Shown: positions 17,991 through 32,876, numbered from the stretch's first letter. The stretch is DNA of 64,000 nt from Thioalkalivibrio thiocyanodenitrificans ARhD 1 (GCF_000378965.1 NZ_KB900536.1:2286052-2350051); one strand, 5' to 3'. A program made the numbers and translations. The notes: a model not told the origin generated them from the sequence alone.

Positions 17991-18380
17991 TTAGTCGCGC
18001 CAGTACTTCGCCTTGTTCGGGAATATCCAGCGGAGCCCTCCGCGGGGATCATCACAGTCTCCCTCAAAACGCGGAATCAGGTGAATATGAAGGTGCGGAA
18101 CAGTCTGGCCCGCGGCCACCCCGTCATTAATGCCGATATTGTACGCGGTGGGTTTGAACTCCTTATCAAGCACACTCTTTGCTTCATCAAGCCCTCGCAA
18201 GAGCGCTTCGCGTTCTGAAATTGTAGCTTCGAAGATCGATTTCACATGGCGTTTTGGGATGATGAGGGTGTGGCCGGGCGAGACTGGGTAACCATCCCGT
18301 ATTACGACCACGAGATCATGGTCTGACACGATCCGCTCAGGACTCAAGGTACAGAACGGGCAATCGGAGACCACATTCAT
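17991..18380 (-). CDS. HIT-family nucleotide hydrolase/transferase
   Basis: A 129-residue HIT protein. The active site HLHIHLIPR (HxHxHxx) is intact, with the preceding LIIPKRHVKSIFEATISERE helix. An N-terminal CPFC pair could bind zinc, as in many Hint/HIT hydrolases. Such proteins cleave AMP-lysine or dinucleoside polyphosphates. It lies between two genes encoding HNH nucleases in a compact run, which is unusual for a housekeeping HIT and suggests a shared function, for example removal of a nucleotide adduct or signal. Confidence 0.9.
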   Translation of the reverse strand: MNVVSDCPFCTLSPERIVSDHDLVVVIRDGYPVSPGHTLIIPKRHVKSIFEATISEREALLRGLDEAKSVLDKEFKPTAYNIGINDGVAAGQTVPHLHIHLIPRFEGDCDDPRGGLRWIFPNKAKYWRD

Positions 18381-18390
18381 CGATCACACC

Positions 18391-18582
18391 TCACTCATAT
18401 AGTGGAAGAAGCTCCGTACGTGTCCCCTGCTCAGAGACAACCAGGACATAGATGGTACCGGATAACTCATTTCCAGAATTAATCCTATCGGCTTTCCAGT
18501 TGTCCAATAAGAAGGTCTCGGCGCGAAGAAGGTTCAGTCCCGAATCCGGGAACCCAGACGAAGAGTTTGTGCCTGGCCGCAT
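18391..18582 (-). CDS. Small hypothetical protein within the HNH-HIT cluster
   Basis: A 63-residue frame whose ATG directly follows the TAA of the HNH_2 gene and which ends 10 bp before the HIT start, so it would fit a translationally coupled operon. No family is recognised and no Shine-Dalgarno sequence is seen. It may be real, or only a filler frame. Confidence 0.35.
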   Translation of the reverse strand: MRPGTNSSSGFPDSGLNLLRAETFLLDNWKADRINSGNELSGTIYVLVVSEQGTRTELLPLYE

Positions 18583-19368
18583 TTACAGCGAATCAAGGAA
18601 CACATGGCTTCGATGGTATGCGAGAAAGTGCTCATCAGGAGGGAACTTTTCGGGCAACGCGATCTGTTGGCCTTCATAACGTAGAAGGGCATCTGCGTAG
18701 AAGCGATCACTGGCACCTGCCCCCTCGCGCGAGACCCTGACACTCAAATTCTCATCTACGGTTATGAATCCAAGGTCGAACGCGCGGTCATGGAGCGCGG
18801 AAAGCGCCAGTCCATTTCTCGGATTTAGCCGGTTCGACTGGTCATCTCGCCAAGGGACGATATGGCTTGCAATCAGTAAGGCCGGTACAGCAAGCCCCGT
18901 AATGCAGCACCGGTAGTTGTACGCACTCAATACCGCCCTTCGAAAGAAGCGCTGACCGAGTCTGGCCGTGGTTTGGACTGGAATGTCACGTCCACCGTAT
19001 TCGCGTTCTTCCGGTGCAAGATCATCTGCGGAAGCGATTGGCGCGGCATTGTTGGCAATGGACTCGATGGCCTCCTCTGACTCGGCCGCAAACCGACGCC
19101 AGTCGTTCTGCATCTCCACCCACATGCGGCGATCCGCCGCGGATGCCCCTGTGAGGCCTTTGCGCCCTGTCGTTGTGACTGCCGGATCAAGGCTTGCGAT
19201 GTTGGTGAGTTTCATCGCCAACGCAGACGGCGTCCTTCCAAGCAACGCGGCGAAGTGCTTGACCTTTGGGTTCGCCGCGTGGAGCTTGCCGAACGGCATC
19301 TGACAGTAGAGCCCGAACGCGACGAGGAGCTCATGACGAGTCCAAAGTCTTCGGTCGGAGGTCGTCAT
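18583..19368 (-). CDS. HNH endonuclease (HNH_2 type)
   Basis: A 261-residue protein. The N-terminal part ([20 protein letters not shown], then [20 protein letters not shown]) is the helical module often fused to HNH_2 nucleases. The nuclease core is [20 protein letters not shown], then [20 protein letters not shown] and [14 protein letters not shown], with the Cys, SHI and N/H residues of the fold. These proteins resemble restriction-type nucleases. I take the ATG at 19368; a GTG at 19389 would begin inside the duplicated glmS end. The first gene of the minus-strand cluster, it abuts the glmS scar. Confidence 0.83.
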   Translation of the reverse strand: MTTSDRRLWTRHELLVAFGLYCQMPFGKLHAANPKVKHFAALLGRTPSALAMKLTNIASLDPAVTTTGRKGLTGASAADRRMWVEMQNDWRRFAAESEEAIESIANNAAPIASADDLAPEEREYGGRDIPVQTTARLGQRFFRRAVLSAYNYRCCITGLAVPALLIASHIVPWRDDQSNRLNPRNGLALSALHDRAFDLGFITVDENLSVRVSREGAGASDRFYADALLRYEGQQIALPEKFPPDEHFLAYHRSHVFLDSL

Positions 19369-19387
19369 GGGTGCACCAATCTTCGCC

Positions 19388-19604
19388 ACTCCACCGTCAC
19401 CGACTTCGCCAGGTTCCTCGGCTGGTCCACGTCCGTCCCCTTGAGCACGGCGGCGTGGTAGGCCAGCAACTGCAGCGGGACCGTATAGACGATCGGGGCG
19501 GTGCTGGGGCAGATGTCGGCCAGGGTGAGGCTGTGGTAGTGGTCCGGGTCGATGCGGATGCGCTGGTCGCTGAACAGGAACAGTTCGCCGCCGCTGGCGC
19601 GGAC
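19388..19604 (-). pseudogene. Duplicated 3' end of glmS (217 bp, about 95% identical)
   Basis: This stretch aligns without gaps to 21777-21993, the end of the real glmS, with roughly a dozen differences. It encodes [20 protein letters not shown] and [20 protein letters not shown], but the final TAG has become TGG and the frame reads on. It is probably the scar of an element that integrated at the glmS 3' end and carried or made a second copy. The two copies bracket a 2.2-kb segment with RelE/antitoxin and the HTH/Fic pair. Confidence 0.9.
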
Positions 19605-19632
19605 AAGCCGACTACCTGACTCAGCCAGTACG

Positions 19633-19883
19633 CTACACATCTCGCCGGTGTCCAACTTTCACGACCGTCACGACCAGTTCATCATCCACGATCTCGTAGA
19701 CGATGCGGTACACGCCCTGGCGCACTCGGTAGCGTTCCTGACCCGACAGCTTCTGGCTGTCGGGCGGTCGCGGGTCGTCGGCGAGTGCCTCGACGCGTTT
19801 GAGTATCCGGGCGACATCTCTGTTGGGAATCGGCCGCAGGTCTTTGGCATCGGATTTCCGAAGGCAAGTCTACAACTGGCCAT
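19633..19883 (-). pseudogene. RelE/ParE-family toxin gene with an N-terminal frameshift
   Basis: The frame ending at 19633 encodes almost a whole RelE toxin: RKSDAKDLRPIPNRDVARIL, KRVEALADDPRPPDSQKLSG, ERYRVRQGVYRIVYEI. It has no start codon. The only suitable ATG (19883, reading MASCRLAF) is in another frame and would join perfectly if one C were restored near 19861 (F-R-K-S). It overlaps the antitoxin stop, as is typical for such pairs. Either the toxin is inactivated by a 1-bp deletion or there is a sequencing error. Confidence 0.8.
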
Positions 19884-20103
19884 GGGCCTTCAGTTGGTTG
19901 AGCAACTCTTCGTAGGTCAATACCGGGTCCACCGCGCGCTCCTCAAAGGCTGCCAGATCCTCTTGATCCTCGGCCAGCGCCGCCCGCACCGCGTCGTTGA
20001 CGAGGTCGGAAACCGAGCGGTGGGTGTGAGCGGCCTTCAGGCGCAGGGCCTCGTGGAGCCCTTGGTCGAAATGGATTGTGGTGCGTCTGGTCGTGGCTGC
20101 CAT
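19870..20103 (-). CDS. Ribbon-helix-helix antitoxin of the RelE pair
   Basis: A 77-residue antitoxin: the DNA-binding strand TTRRTTIHFDQGLHEALRLK, then VSDLVNDAVRAALAEDQEDL and an acidic toxin-binding tail (FEERAVDPVLTYEELLNQ). Start ATG 20103 with AGAGGA upstream; a longer frame from 20331 lacks support. It precedes the frameshifted relE with a short overlap and may outlive the toxin as a remnant. Confidence 0.82.
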   Translation of the reverse strand: MAATTRRTTIHFDQGLHEALRLKAAHTHRSVSDLVNDAVRAALAEDQEDLAAFEERAVDPVLTYEELLNQLKAHGQL

Positions 20104-20654
20104 GGCCTGGTTCCTCTTGCGCAGGGCAGAACGGGCCGGCTCGGTTTGGTCCTCGGCTGCAATCACTGACTCCTTCGCTTTCATCTGAAACCGGGGTAGA
20201 ACCCCCACCTCTTCCGAGAAGCCGTCGCAGAATAGCCTAATCCCGGCTCGACAGAATAACCTAACCACGGCGCAGGCGCGGTTTGTTGCCCGGATGCAGG
20301 AGACCCGATGCGGGCCGAAGGCGGAGGTCAATCGGGCCGGGCGGTTCGCGGCGGAGTCGCCGCTCCTACGCTCGTCACGGCACGCAGATGGGCGGCCGAA
20401 GTGGAAGTGTGGTTCGGTCTGTGGGCTAAAGAATCAACATCGACAGACATGTTCGATCGATTGCGCTGGTTCGGGTGCTGGGAAAGAGATGACGGGCGGG
20501 GCGGCGGTACGAAGCAGCCTCTTACCCGACCATTTTTCAGGAGCTATCTGTCCCGTTAAGCCAGCTTATACGGTAGCGATAGGTTGCGTTGAGATTGATT
20601 GATCGGGAGTTATATGTCACGATATATTTACATTCTCGTGAGCGACGACTCCCA
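20104..20654. other. 551-bp gap between divergent modules, mostly without features
   Basis: I see no supported gene. Possible frames on both strands lack family patterns. The right end holds the promoter and operator described at 20599-20641. Near 20335-20380 a GC-rich inverted sequence (GGCGGTTCGCGG / GCGGAGTCGCCGC) may form a hairpin. Confidence 0.5.
20599..20641 (+). promoter_or_regulatory. Promoter and palindromic operator of the mobile mystery A/B operon
   Basis: TTGATC (20599-20604) and TATATT (20623-20628) are 18 bp apart. The inverted repeat TCACGA (20617-20622)/TCGTGA (20636-20641) overlaps the -10 element and lies 14 bp before the ATG, a suitable autoregulatory site for the HTH protein encoded next. 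Confidence 0.5.
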
Positions 20655-21113
20655 ATGACTGCGAACCTTCGAACCCTGCGCCGGCGCCAACTCGATGCCG
20701 CCCTGGCTCGCTGGCGTGAAGCCGCGCTGCCCACCCGCCCGTCCAGTGGCTGGGTGCGGGCCATACGAGATGCCTTGGGGATGAGCTCGGCCGCGCTGGC
20801 CCGTCGCCTCGGCATCACGGACTCGGCCGTGCGCAAGCTCGAGGACGCCGAGTCGAACGACGCCATCACCCTGGCCACCCTGCGACGGCTTGCCGCCAGC
20901 CTGGATTGCGAGTTGCAATATGCTTTGGTGCCGAAACAATCCCTCGACACCATGCGGACCCAACGCGCCATGCAGATCGCGCGCGAACAGGTTCAGTCCG
21001 TCGCGCGCAGCATGGCCCTGGAGGATCAGGCTGTCGATCCAGACTTGACCGAGGCGCAAATCAAGGAGATCGCCCAGACCCTTCTGTCGAAATCAGGCAA
21101 GGGGCTCTGGTGA
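20655..21113 (+). CDS. Mobile mystery protein A (HTH regulator)
   Basis: A 152-residue protein with an XRE-type helix-turn-helix (IRDALGMSSAALARRLGITD, SAVRKLEDAESNDAITLATL) and a helical C-terminus. Length, motif and the Fic gene directly after it match the mobile mystery protein A family, which is always paired with protein B. It probably represses the operon and counteracts the Fic protein. Its stop overlaps the next start (TGATG). Confidence 0.88.
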   Translation: MTANLRTLRRRQLDAALARWREAALPTRPSSGWVRAIRDALGMSSAALARRLGITDSAVRKLEDAESNDAITLATLRRLAASLDCELQYALVPKQSLDTMRTQRAMQIAREQVQSVARSMALEDQAVDPDLTEAQIKEIAQTLLSKSGKGLW

Positions 21114-21697
21114 TGGAGTTTCACTATGCACCGGGCGCCACGCCGCTGGATCCGGACGAGGCGGCCGACTTGATCCCGAACCACATCACCACCCAGAGTG
21201 AACTCAACGAGTGGGAGCAAACCAACATCCTGGAAGGTGTGCAATGGGCGCGTCGGCAGAAGAAGCGAGAGATTCTGAGCGAAGAGTTCTTGCGCGAGCT
21301 GCATCGGCGCATGTTTGGTCAGACATGGCGATGGGCGGGGGTTTTTCGTCAGAGCGACAAGAACATCGGCGTGGACTGGCGGCAGATCTCCACTGACCTG
21401 CGCAACCTGCTCGACGACGTGAAAGCGCAGATTGAGCATGCCTCGTACCCGCCCGATGAAATCGCGTTGCGCTTTCATCACCGGCTGGTCTGGATTCATC
21501 CTTTTGTCAACGGCAATGGCCGTCATGCTCGCCTGGCCGCAGATCTTCTGATCCAAAGGCTCGGATGCCCTGCCTTCACTTGGGGCGGCCAGTCCCTGGT
21601 CGAGGCCAACGAAAAGCGAAATCTCTACCTCGCGGCTCTGCGAGCGGCCGATGGCCGAGATTACCGGGCCTTGATGGCATTTGCGCGGAGTCAGTGA
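21113..21697 (+). CDS. Mobile mystery protein B (Fic/Doc domain)
   Basis: A 194-residue Fic protein. The catalytic motif HPFVNGNGRHAR fits HPFx(D/E/N)GNGRxxR, though with Asn where many active AMPylases have Asp or Glu. The N-terminal part (NHITTQSELNEWEQTNILEG) and the mid region QTWRWAGVFRQSDKNIGVDW are typical of mobile mystery protein B. It probably modifies a target protein or tRNA-linked factor with a nucleotide as a toxin-like activity, with protein A as its regulator. The target is unknown. Confidence 0.9.
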   Translation: MEFHYAPGATPLDPDEAADLIPNHITTQSELNEWEQTNILEGVQWARRQKKREILSEEFLRELHRRMFGQTWRWAGVFRQSDKNIGVDWRQISTDLRNLLDDVKAQIEHASYPPDEIALRFHHRLVWIHPFVNGNGRHARLAADLLIQRLGCPAFTWGGQSLVEANEKRNLYLAALRAADGRDYRALMAFARSQ

Positions 21698-21774
21698 ACG
21701 GCTGATCGGGCCTGATATTGAGCGCGACGGCGGGCGCCTGTTCGCGCAACATTGGGAATGACCTGATAACAGCG

Positions 21775-23601
<1,827 letters not shown>

Positions 23602-23625
23602 GGGGGTTAGGGTCCGAACTCAAGA

Positions 23626-23717
23626 TTCAAAGTTCAAAGTTCAAAGTTCAAAGTTCAAAGTTCAACGGTTCTGCCACAGAGGGCACAGAGGGCACAGAGG
23701 GCACAGAGGGCACAGAG
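23626..23717. repeat. Two tandem arrays between glmS and glmU
   Basis: TTCAAAG is repeated five times plus a part (23626-23665), then CACAGAGGG four times plus a part (23675-23717). A 10-bp hairpin (CAGGTCGGGC/GCCCGACCTG, about 23737-23759) follows. These look like variable-number tandem repeats. They separate glmU from glmS by 205 bp. Confidence 0.9.
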
Positions 23718-23806
23718 AAAAGGCCTTGTACCTGCAGGTCGGGCTCCAGCCCGACCTGCAAGATCAAGAAGTTCTTTCAACTCTGTGCCCTCTGTGGCAA
23801 ATCCGT

Positions 23807-25186
23807 CTATGTCTTCGGTTTCCTCACCGGGCGCTTCCAACCGCGGATGGTGCGCGCGTCGGCACGGGCCACGGTCAGCTCGCCGGGCGGGGCATCCCTG
23901 TTCAGCGTGGTGCCGGCGCCGATGGTGGCGTCCTCGCCCACGGTGAGGGGGGCCACCAGTGAGGAGTTGGAACCGATGAAGGCGCGGTCGCCGATCACGG
24001 TACGGTGCTTGTTGGCGCCGTCGTAGTTGCAGGTGATGGTACCGGCGCCGATGTTCACGTCCCGGCCGACGTCGGCGTCGCCCACGTAACTCAGGTGGTT
24101 GATCTTCGCGCCCTCGCCCACGCTTGCGTTCTTGATCTCCACGAAATTGCCGATGCGTGCGTGCGCCGCGGTCTCGGTGCCGGGGCGGACGCGGGCGAAG
24201 GGGCCGACGCGGGCGTTGGCGCCGATCACCGCGCCCTCGATCACGGAGTGGGGCAGGATGTGCGCGCCGGGGCCGATGCTGCTGTCGATGATCACGCAGC
24301 CCGCGCCGACCACGGCACCTTCTCCGAGATCCACCTGGCCCTCGAGAATCACGTTCACGTCCAGGGTCACGTCCCGGGATACGGACACCCGGCCGCGCAC
24401 GTCCAGACGCGCGGGATCCAATACCGTGACGCCGGCCAGCATCAGGTCGTCGACGCGGCGGCGCTGCCAGGCGCGCTCCTGCTCCGCCAACTGGCGCTTG
24501 TCATTGATGCCCATGACCTCCACCGGATCATGGGCCACGGAGGCCTCCACGCGGGCGCCTTCGGCGTTGGCGAGCGCCACGCAGTCGGTGAGGTAGTACT
24601 CGCCCTGGCTGTTGTCGTCGGTGACCTGTGAAAGCCAGCCGGCGAACGCGCCGGCGCGGGCCGCCATGATGCCGGTGTTCACTTCCCGGACATGGCGTTC
24701 AGCCTCGGTGGCGTCCTTCTGCTCCACGATGCGCAGCACCCTGCCCTGGTCATCGCGCAGGATGCGGCCGTAGCCGGAGGGGTCGGCCAGCACCGTGGTC
24801 ATCAGCGCCAGGTCGGCGCCGGCATTCAGGGACCGCACGAGCCGGGCCAGGGTTTCGGGGCGCACCAGGGGCACGTCGCCGTAGAGGACCAGGACGCTGT
24901 CGTTCTCCGCAGTGGCGGGCAGCGCCAGGCGCACGGCATGGCCCGTGCCGCGCTGCTCGGGCTGGTGAATCCAGGTGATTTCGGGATCCGGGAAACGGGC
25001 CTGCACGTGCTCGCCGCCGTGGCCGTGGACGATCAGGATACGCCGGGGCTCGAGGGCGCGGGCGGAATCGAGGACGTGGGCCAGCAGGGGGCGGCTGGCC
25101 AGGGGGTGAAGCACCTTGGGCAGGGCGGACCGCATCCGCGTGCCCTGGCCCGCGGCGAGGATCACGATGGTGAGATCCGGACTCAT
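23807..25186 (-). CDS. glmU: Bifunctional UDP-GlcNAc pyrophosphorylase / glucosamine-1-P acetyltransferase
   Basis: A 459-residue enzyme making UDP-GlcNAc for peptidoglycan and LPS. The N-terminal uridyltransferase has [11 protein letters not shown] and [13 protein letters not shown], with the later GYGRILRD and EVNTGIMA loops. The C-terminal left-handed beta-helix (about 250-459) has the hexapeptide rhythm and the acetyltransferase residues ([27 protein letters not shown]). It acts in the same pathway as glmS. Start ATG 25186. Confidence 0.97.
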   Translation of the reverse strand: MSPDLTIVILAAGQGTRMRSALPKVLHPLASRPLLAHVLDSARALEPRRILIVHGHGGEHVQARFPDPEITWIHQPEQRGTGHAVRLALPATAENDSVLVLYGDVPLVRPETLARLVRSLNAGADLALMTTVLADPSGYGRILRDDQGRVLRIVEQKDATEAERHVREVNTGIMAARAGAFAGWLSQVTDDNSQGEYYLTDCVALANAEGARVEASVAHDPVEVMGINDKRQLAEQERAWQRRRVDDLMLAGVTVLDPARLDVRGRVSVSRDVTLDVNVILEGQVDLGEGAVVGAGCVIIDSSIGPGAHILPHSVIEGAVIGANARVGPFARVRPGTETAAHARIGNFVEIKNASVGEGAKINHLSYVGDADVGRDVNIGAGTITCNYDGANKHRTVIGDRAFIGSNSSLVAPLTVGEDATIGAGTTLNRDAPPGELTVARADARTIRGWKRPVRKPKT

Positions 25187-25310
25187 CTGAGTGTCAGCCT
25201 TTTTCAGTCACACGGCGGGCCGGGGATGGCAGGATACGCGTGGGTTTTGGTTGAGCGCAAACATATCACGCCGGGGCGTTGTAATCACCGGGGCGCGGGA
25301 GAACTCTGCT

Positions 25311-25716
25311 CTGTTGGGGTTCGCTGTGCTCACCCCAACCTACGGTTCCGTTGGTTCTTTCTGTGACCTCTGTGCCCCCTGTGGCAAGAAAGCAGTTGTA
25401 GATTGGGGTGAGGGACGAACCCCAACACGCCGGGCCTCGGGAGACCACCGCCCTGTTGGGGTTCGCTGTGCTCACCCCAACCTACGGTTCTGATGGTTTT
25501 TCTCTGTGACCTCTGTGCCCCCTGTGGCAAGAAAGCAGTTGTAGGTTGGGGTGAGGGACGAACCCCAACACGCCGGGCCTCGGGAGACCACCGCCCTGTT
25601 GGGGTTCGCTGTGCTCACCCCAACCTACGGTTCTGATGGTTTTTCTCTGTGACCTCTGTGCCCTCTGTGGCAAGAAAGCAGTCGTAGGTTGGGGTGAGGA
25701 ACGAACCCCAACAGGG
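25311..25716. repeat. Tandem repeat of 141-144 bp, about 2.8 copies, with large internal hairpins
   Basis: Units start at 25311, 25452 and 25596. Each has GTTGGGGTTCGCTGTGCTCA plus CCCCAACCTAC, and later the inverted counterpart (GTAGGTTGGGGTGAG ... CGAACCCCAAC), so every unit can form a long stem. They fill most of the 609-bp gap 25187-25795 between glmU and atpC, which has no gene. They may stop transcription from the ATP synthase operon. Confidence 0.92.
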
Positions 25717-25795
25717 CGGTGGTGCGGGTGTGAAGGCGGGTGTACGCGGCCCGCCCCATGCCTTGGCAGGTCCGTTCGTGGTGGAAACGCCCTGT

Positions 25796-26221
25796 TCAAC
25801 CCTTGTGCTTGCGCATCTTCTCGATCATGCGCAGGCGGGCGGCGGCCTCGATGAGCTCGGCCTGGGCCTTGGCGTAGTCGAAATCGGCCTTGTGGTCTGC
25901 GAGCGCGGCCTCGGCGCGGCGTTTGGCCTCCAGGGCCTCGGCCTCGTCCAGGTCCTTGGCCCGGATGGCGGTGTCCGCCAGGATGGTGACCACGTGGGGC
26001 TGCACCTCCAGCAGGCCGCCGGATATGAAGATGTGGTGCTCCTCGCCCGATTCGCTCACCCGCACGCGCACCTCACCCGGCTTGAGCTGGGCGATGTACT
26101 GGGCGTGGCGCGGCAGGATACCCACCTCGCCGCCCTCGGCAGGCGCCACCACCATCTGCGCCGTGCCCGAGTAGATGGACTCTTCTGCGCTGACGATGTC
26201 GACGTGAAAGGTCATGGCCAT
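25796..26221 (-). CDS. atpC: ATP synthase F1 epsilon subunit
   Basis: A 141-residue epsilon subunit with an N-terminal beta-sandwich (TFHVDIVSAEESIYSG, then GILPRHAQYIAQLKPGEV) and a C-terminal helical hairpin (RAKDLDEAEALEAKRRAEAA). It couples the rotor to the catalytic head and inhibits ATP hydrolysis. Last gene of the ATP synthase operon, 14 bp after atpD. The ATG at 26215 is an alternative start. Confidence 0.96.
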   Translation of the reverse strand: MAMTFHVDIVSAEESIYSGTAQMVVAPAEGGEVGILPRHAQYIAQLKPGEVRVRVSESGEEHHIFISGGLLEVQPHVVTILADTAIRAKDLDEAEALEAKRRAEAALADHKADFDYAKAQAELIEAAARLRMIEKMRKHKG

Positions 26222-26235
26222 GGGTTACCCCGTCG

Positions 26236-27627
<1,392 letters not shown>

Positions 27628-27661
27628 CTAAGTCTGCAAATCTTGTGTCGGCGGGCGCGCG

Positions 27662-28522
27662 TCAGACCGCTGCGGCTCCGCTCACGATCTCGGAGATTTC
27701 CTGGGTGATGGCCGCCTGTCGGGCCTTGTTGTAGACGAGCTGCAGTTCGTTGATCAGGTCGCCGGCGTTGTCGGAGGCGGACTTCATGGCCACCATGCGC
27801 GCGGCCATCTCGCAGGCCACGTTCTCCACCACGCCCTGGTAGATCACGGATTCGATGTAGCGGGTCAGCAGGGTGTCGAGCACCGGCTTGGTGTCCGGCT
27901 CGTAGATGTAGTCCCAGTGGTGCTTGAGCTCTTTCTCCCCGCTCGGCACCAGGGGCAGCAGGGTGGTGACACGCGGCTGCTGGGTCATGGTGTTGACGAA
28001 CTCGTTCTCCACCAGTACCAGGCGGTCGATGCGGCCCTCGTCGTAGGCGTCGAGCATCACCTTGATGGTGCCGATCATGTCGTTGAGCCGCGGCTGGTCG
28101 CCCAGGCCATTGACCTTGGAGACCACGTTGCCGCCCATGCGCTTGAAGAAACCCAGCGCCTTGGTGCCCACGAGGCAGAGATCCACTTCGACGTCCTGCT
28201 CGCGCCACTCGCGCATGGCGGCCACGGCCTTCTTGAACAGGTTGATGTTCAGGCCGCCGCACAGGCCGCGGTCGGTGGAGACGATGATCATCCCCACCCG
28301 CCTGACCTCGCGTTCCTCCATGTACGGATGTCGGTACTCGGCCTGGGCCATGGCCACGTGGCCGATCACCTGGCGGATCTTCTCCGCATAGGGACGCGTG
28401 GCCAGCATGCGGTCCTGGGCCTTGCGCATCTTGCTGGCGGCCACCATCTCCATGGCCTTGGTGATCTTCTGAGTATTCTTGATACTCTTGATCTGGGTCC
28501 GGATCTCTTTTGCGCCTGCCAT
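27662..28522 (-). CDS. atpG: ATP synthase F1 gamma subunit
   Basis: A 286-residue central shaft: N-terminal [20 protein letters not shown] helix, a Rossmann-like middle ([20 protein letters not shown]), and the C-terminal helix with [20 protein letters not shown]. It rotates inside the alpha-beta ring. It lies between atpA and atpD, as usual. Confidence 0.98.
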   Translation of the reverse strand: MAGAKEIRTQIKSIKNTQKITKAMEMVAASKMRKAQDRMLATRPYAEKIRQVIGHVAMAQAEYRHPYMEEREVRRVGMIIVSTDRGLCGGLNINLFKKAVAAMREWREQDVEVDLCLVGTKALGFFKRMGGNVVSKVNGLGDQPRLNDMIGTIKVMLDAYDEGRIDRLVLVENEFVNTMTQQPRVTTLLPLVPSGEKELKHHWDYIYEPDTKPVLDTLLTRYIESVIYQGVVENVACEMAARMVAMKSASDNAGDLINELQLVYNKARQAAITQEISEIVSGAAAV

Positions 28523-28533
28523 GGTGACCCCGC

Positions 28534-30075
<1,542 letters not shown>

Positions 30076-30088
30076 TTGAAAAATCCTC

Positions 30089-30625
30089 TTAGCGGCTCAG
30101 GCGGGCAGCCAGGCGTTCCAGGCGCCCGCGCATTGAACCATCGATGACCAGGTCGCCCGCGCGAATCACGGCACCGCCGATCAGGCCCTCGTCGATTTCG
30201 CAGACCAGCTCGACCTCGCGGCCAAGGCGCTTCTTCAGCGCCGCGGCGATGTGGGCCTGCTGTTCCTCGCTGACGGGCCGGGCGGAAACCACCTGGGCCT
30301 CCACCTTGCCTTCGGCACCGGCACGCATCACCTCGTAGAGCGCGGCGATCTCCGGCAACAGCATCAGGCGGCCGTTTTCGGCAAGCATGCGCACGAGGTT
30401 GGCGCCCGGATCGTCGATGCGGCCTTCGCACACGGACAGAAAGCCCTGTGCGGCGGCGTCACGGGTAAGCCTTGGGTTGTCCAGGTAGGCGCGCATGGCG
30501 GGGTCATGGGCGACGGCGGCCATGAAGCCCAGGCGGTCGGACCAGCCGGCCATGTCACCGGCAGCCTGGGCCACTTCAAAGACCGCCTTGGCGTAGGGCC
30601 GTGCGAGCGTGGTGAGTTCAGACAT
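30089..30625 (-). CDS. atpH: ATP synthase F1 delta subunit
   Basis: A 178-residue stator subunit linking F1 to the b subunits: N-terminal helical bundle ([20 protein letters not shown]) and the C-terminal end typical of delta ([37 protein letters not shown]). It sits between atpF and atpA. Confidence 0.97.
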   Translation of the reverse strand: MSELTTLARPYAKAVFEVAQAAGDMAGWSDRLGFMAAVAHDPAMRAYLDNPRLTRDAAAQGFLSVCEGRIDDPGANLVRMLAENGRLMLLPEIAALYEVMRAGAEGKVEAQVVSARPVSEEQQAHIAAALKKRLGREVELVCEIDEGLIGGAVIRAGDLVIDGSMRGRLERLAARLSR

Positions 30626-30635
30626 GAATGTTCAC

Positions 30636-31106
30636 CTAGATCTGCGCGGCCAGGTCCTGAATCGCCTGGTCATGTGCCCCGGCGTCCACTTCCCGCTTCA
30701 GGATGCGTTCGGCACCGGCGACCGCGATCAGGCCGACCTGCTTGCGCAGATCCTCCCGGGCACGATTGACCTCCTGCTCGATTTCAGACTGGGCGGACGC
30801 CTTGATGCGCTCTCCCTCCTGACGCGCCGTGTCCTTGGAGGACTCGACGATCTCGTTGGCGCGCTTTTGCGCCTGGGAGATGATCTCGTTGGCCTGTTGC
30901 TTGGCTTCCTGGAGGACCTTCTTGGCCCGCTCCTCGGCAAGCTCCTGCTCGTGCTTGCCACGCTCGGCCGCGGCAAGGCCGTCAGCGATCTTCTTCTGAC
31001 GTTCCTGCATCGCCTCGATGATGGGCGGCCACACGAACTTCATGGTGACCCACACCAACAGGGCGAAGGTGATCATCTGGCCGAGCAGCGTGAGATTGAT
31101 GTTCAC
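30636..31106 (-). CDS. atpF: ATP synthase Fo b subunit
   Basis: A 156-residue peripheral stalk protein: one N-terminal membrane helix ([20 protein letters not shown]) and a long charged coiled coil. The region [20 protein letters not shown]-like in the C-terminal half is the dimerisation part. Only one b-type gene is present, so b forms a homodimer. Confidence 0.96.
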   Translation of the reverse strand: MNINLTLLGQMITFALLVWVTMKFVWPPIIEAMQERQKKIADGLAAAERGKHEQELAEERAKKVLQEAKQQANEIISQAQKRANEIVESSKDTARQEGERIKASAQSEIEQEVNRAREDLRKQVGLIAVAGAERILKREVDAGAHDQAIQDLAAQI

Positions 31107-31168
31107 GTTGCTACCCCCTGGGATAACGGTTCAAAACGGATGAATGACGCGAATGCGATCAACGTCCG

Positions 31169-32309
<1,141 letters not shown>

Positions 32310-32762
32310 CTATTCTTGCGTGCCGGACAACGCCGGCAACAGGACGATCCAGAAGGCCGCCAGGCTGGCCATGTAGGTGAGTAACATGGGCAGGAAGCTG
32401 ACCTGGAGCCAGACGATCGCCACCACGAACAGGGCCACGGTCAGCAGGAGCTTCTGGGACTCGCCGACGTAAAAGGCCCGGACGATTTCCTTGGGCGGAC
32501 GGTGGGCGCCCCCGATAAAGACCCGCAAGGCGAAGAAGGTCGTCGTCAGGAGTCCGATCGCCCCTCCAGCCATGGCCGACCAGGCGGCGTGTGCACCGGC
32601 CAGCCAGGAAAACAGCAGAAATCCCCCGGCCGCCACGCAGGCCTGAATGGTCAGAACCCGCCGGGCGGTGAAGCCGCTCAGCCCCGCGTACGCACGATTG
32701 TGGTCAGGCATCTTGTTGGTCTGCGGGGCTCGTGACCGCGTGTCGACAGCGCTCCGGCCCAC
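32310..32762 (-). CDS. atpI: ATP synthase subunit I (AtpI)
   Basis: A protein of up to 150 residues with four membrane segments (RVLTIQACVAAGGFLLFSWL, AAWSAMAGGAIGLLTTTFFA, KLLLTVALFVVAIVWLQVSF, LLTYMASLAAFWIVLLPALS). AtpI aids c-ring assembly and possibly magnesium handling. First gene of the operon; the ATG at 32711 is an alternative start that removes a non-conserved N-terminus. Confidence 0.9.
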   Translation of the reverse strand: MGRSAVDTRSRAPQTNKMPDHNRAYAGLSGFTARRVLTIQACVAAGGFLLFSWLAGAHAAWSAMAGGAIGLLTTTFFALRVFIGGAHRPPKEIVRAFYVGESQKLLLTVALFVVAIVWLQVSFLPMLLTYMASLAAFWIVLLPALSGTQE

Positions 32763-32813
32763 CGGCGCCGCTCCGTCGGCACACCATGATCACACTCTTT
32801 CAAAGGCGCGGCG

Positions 32814-32843
32814 ATTATAAGAGCCTGTCTATATTAGGGTCAA
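32814..32843 (-). promoter_or_regulatory. Sigma-70 promoter of the atp operon
   Basis: On the minus strand TTGACC (32843-32838) and a consensus TATAAT (32819-32814) are 18 bp apart. Transcription should start near 32807, about 45 bp before atpI. Confidence 0.75.
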
Positions 32844-32876
32844 ATAGGCATTGGTGCTCAGCGCCATTAGGGAAGC

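Noticed and set aside
25311-25716. CRISPR array
   Set aside because: The units are 141-144-bp direct repeats with internal hairpins and no unique spacers; no cas genes are nearby.
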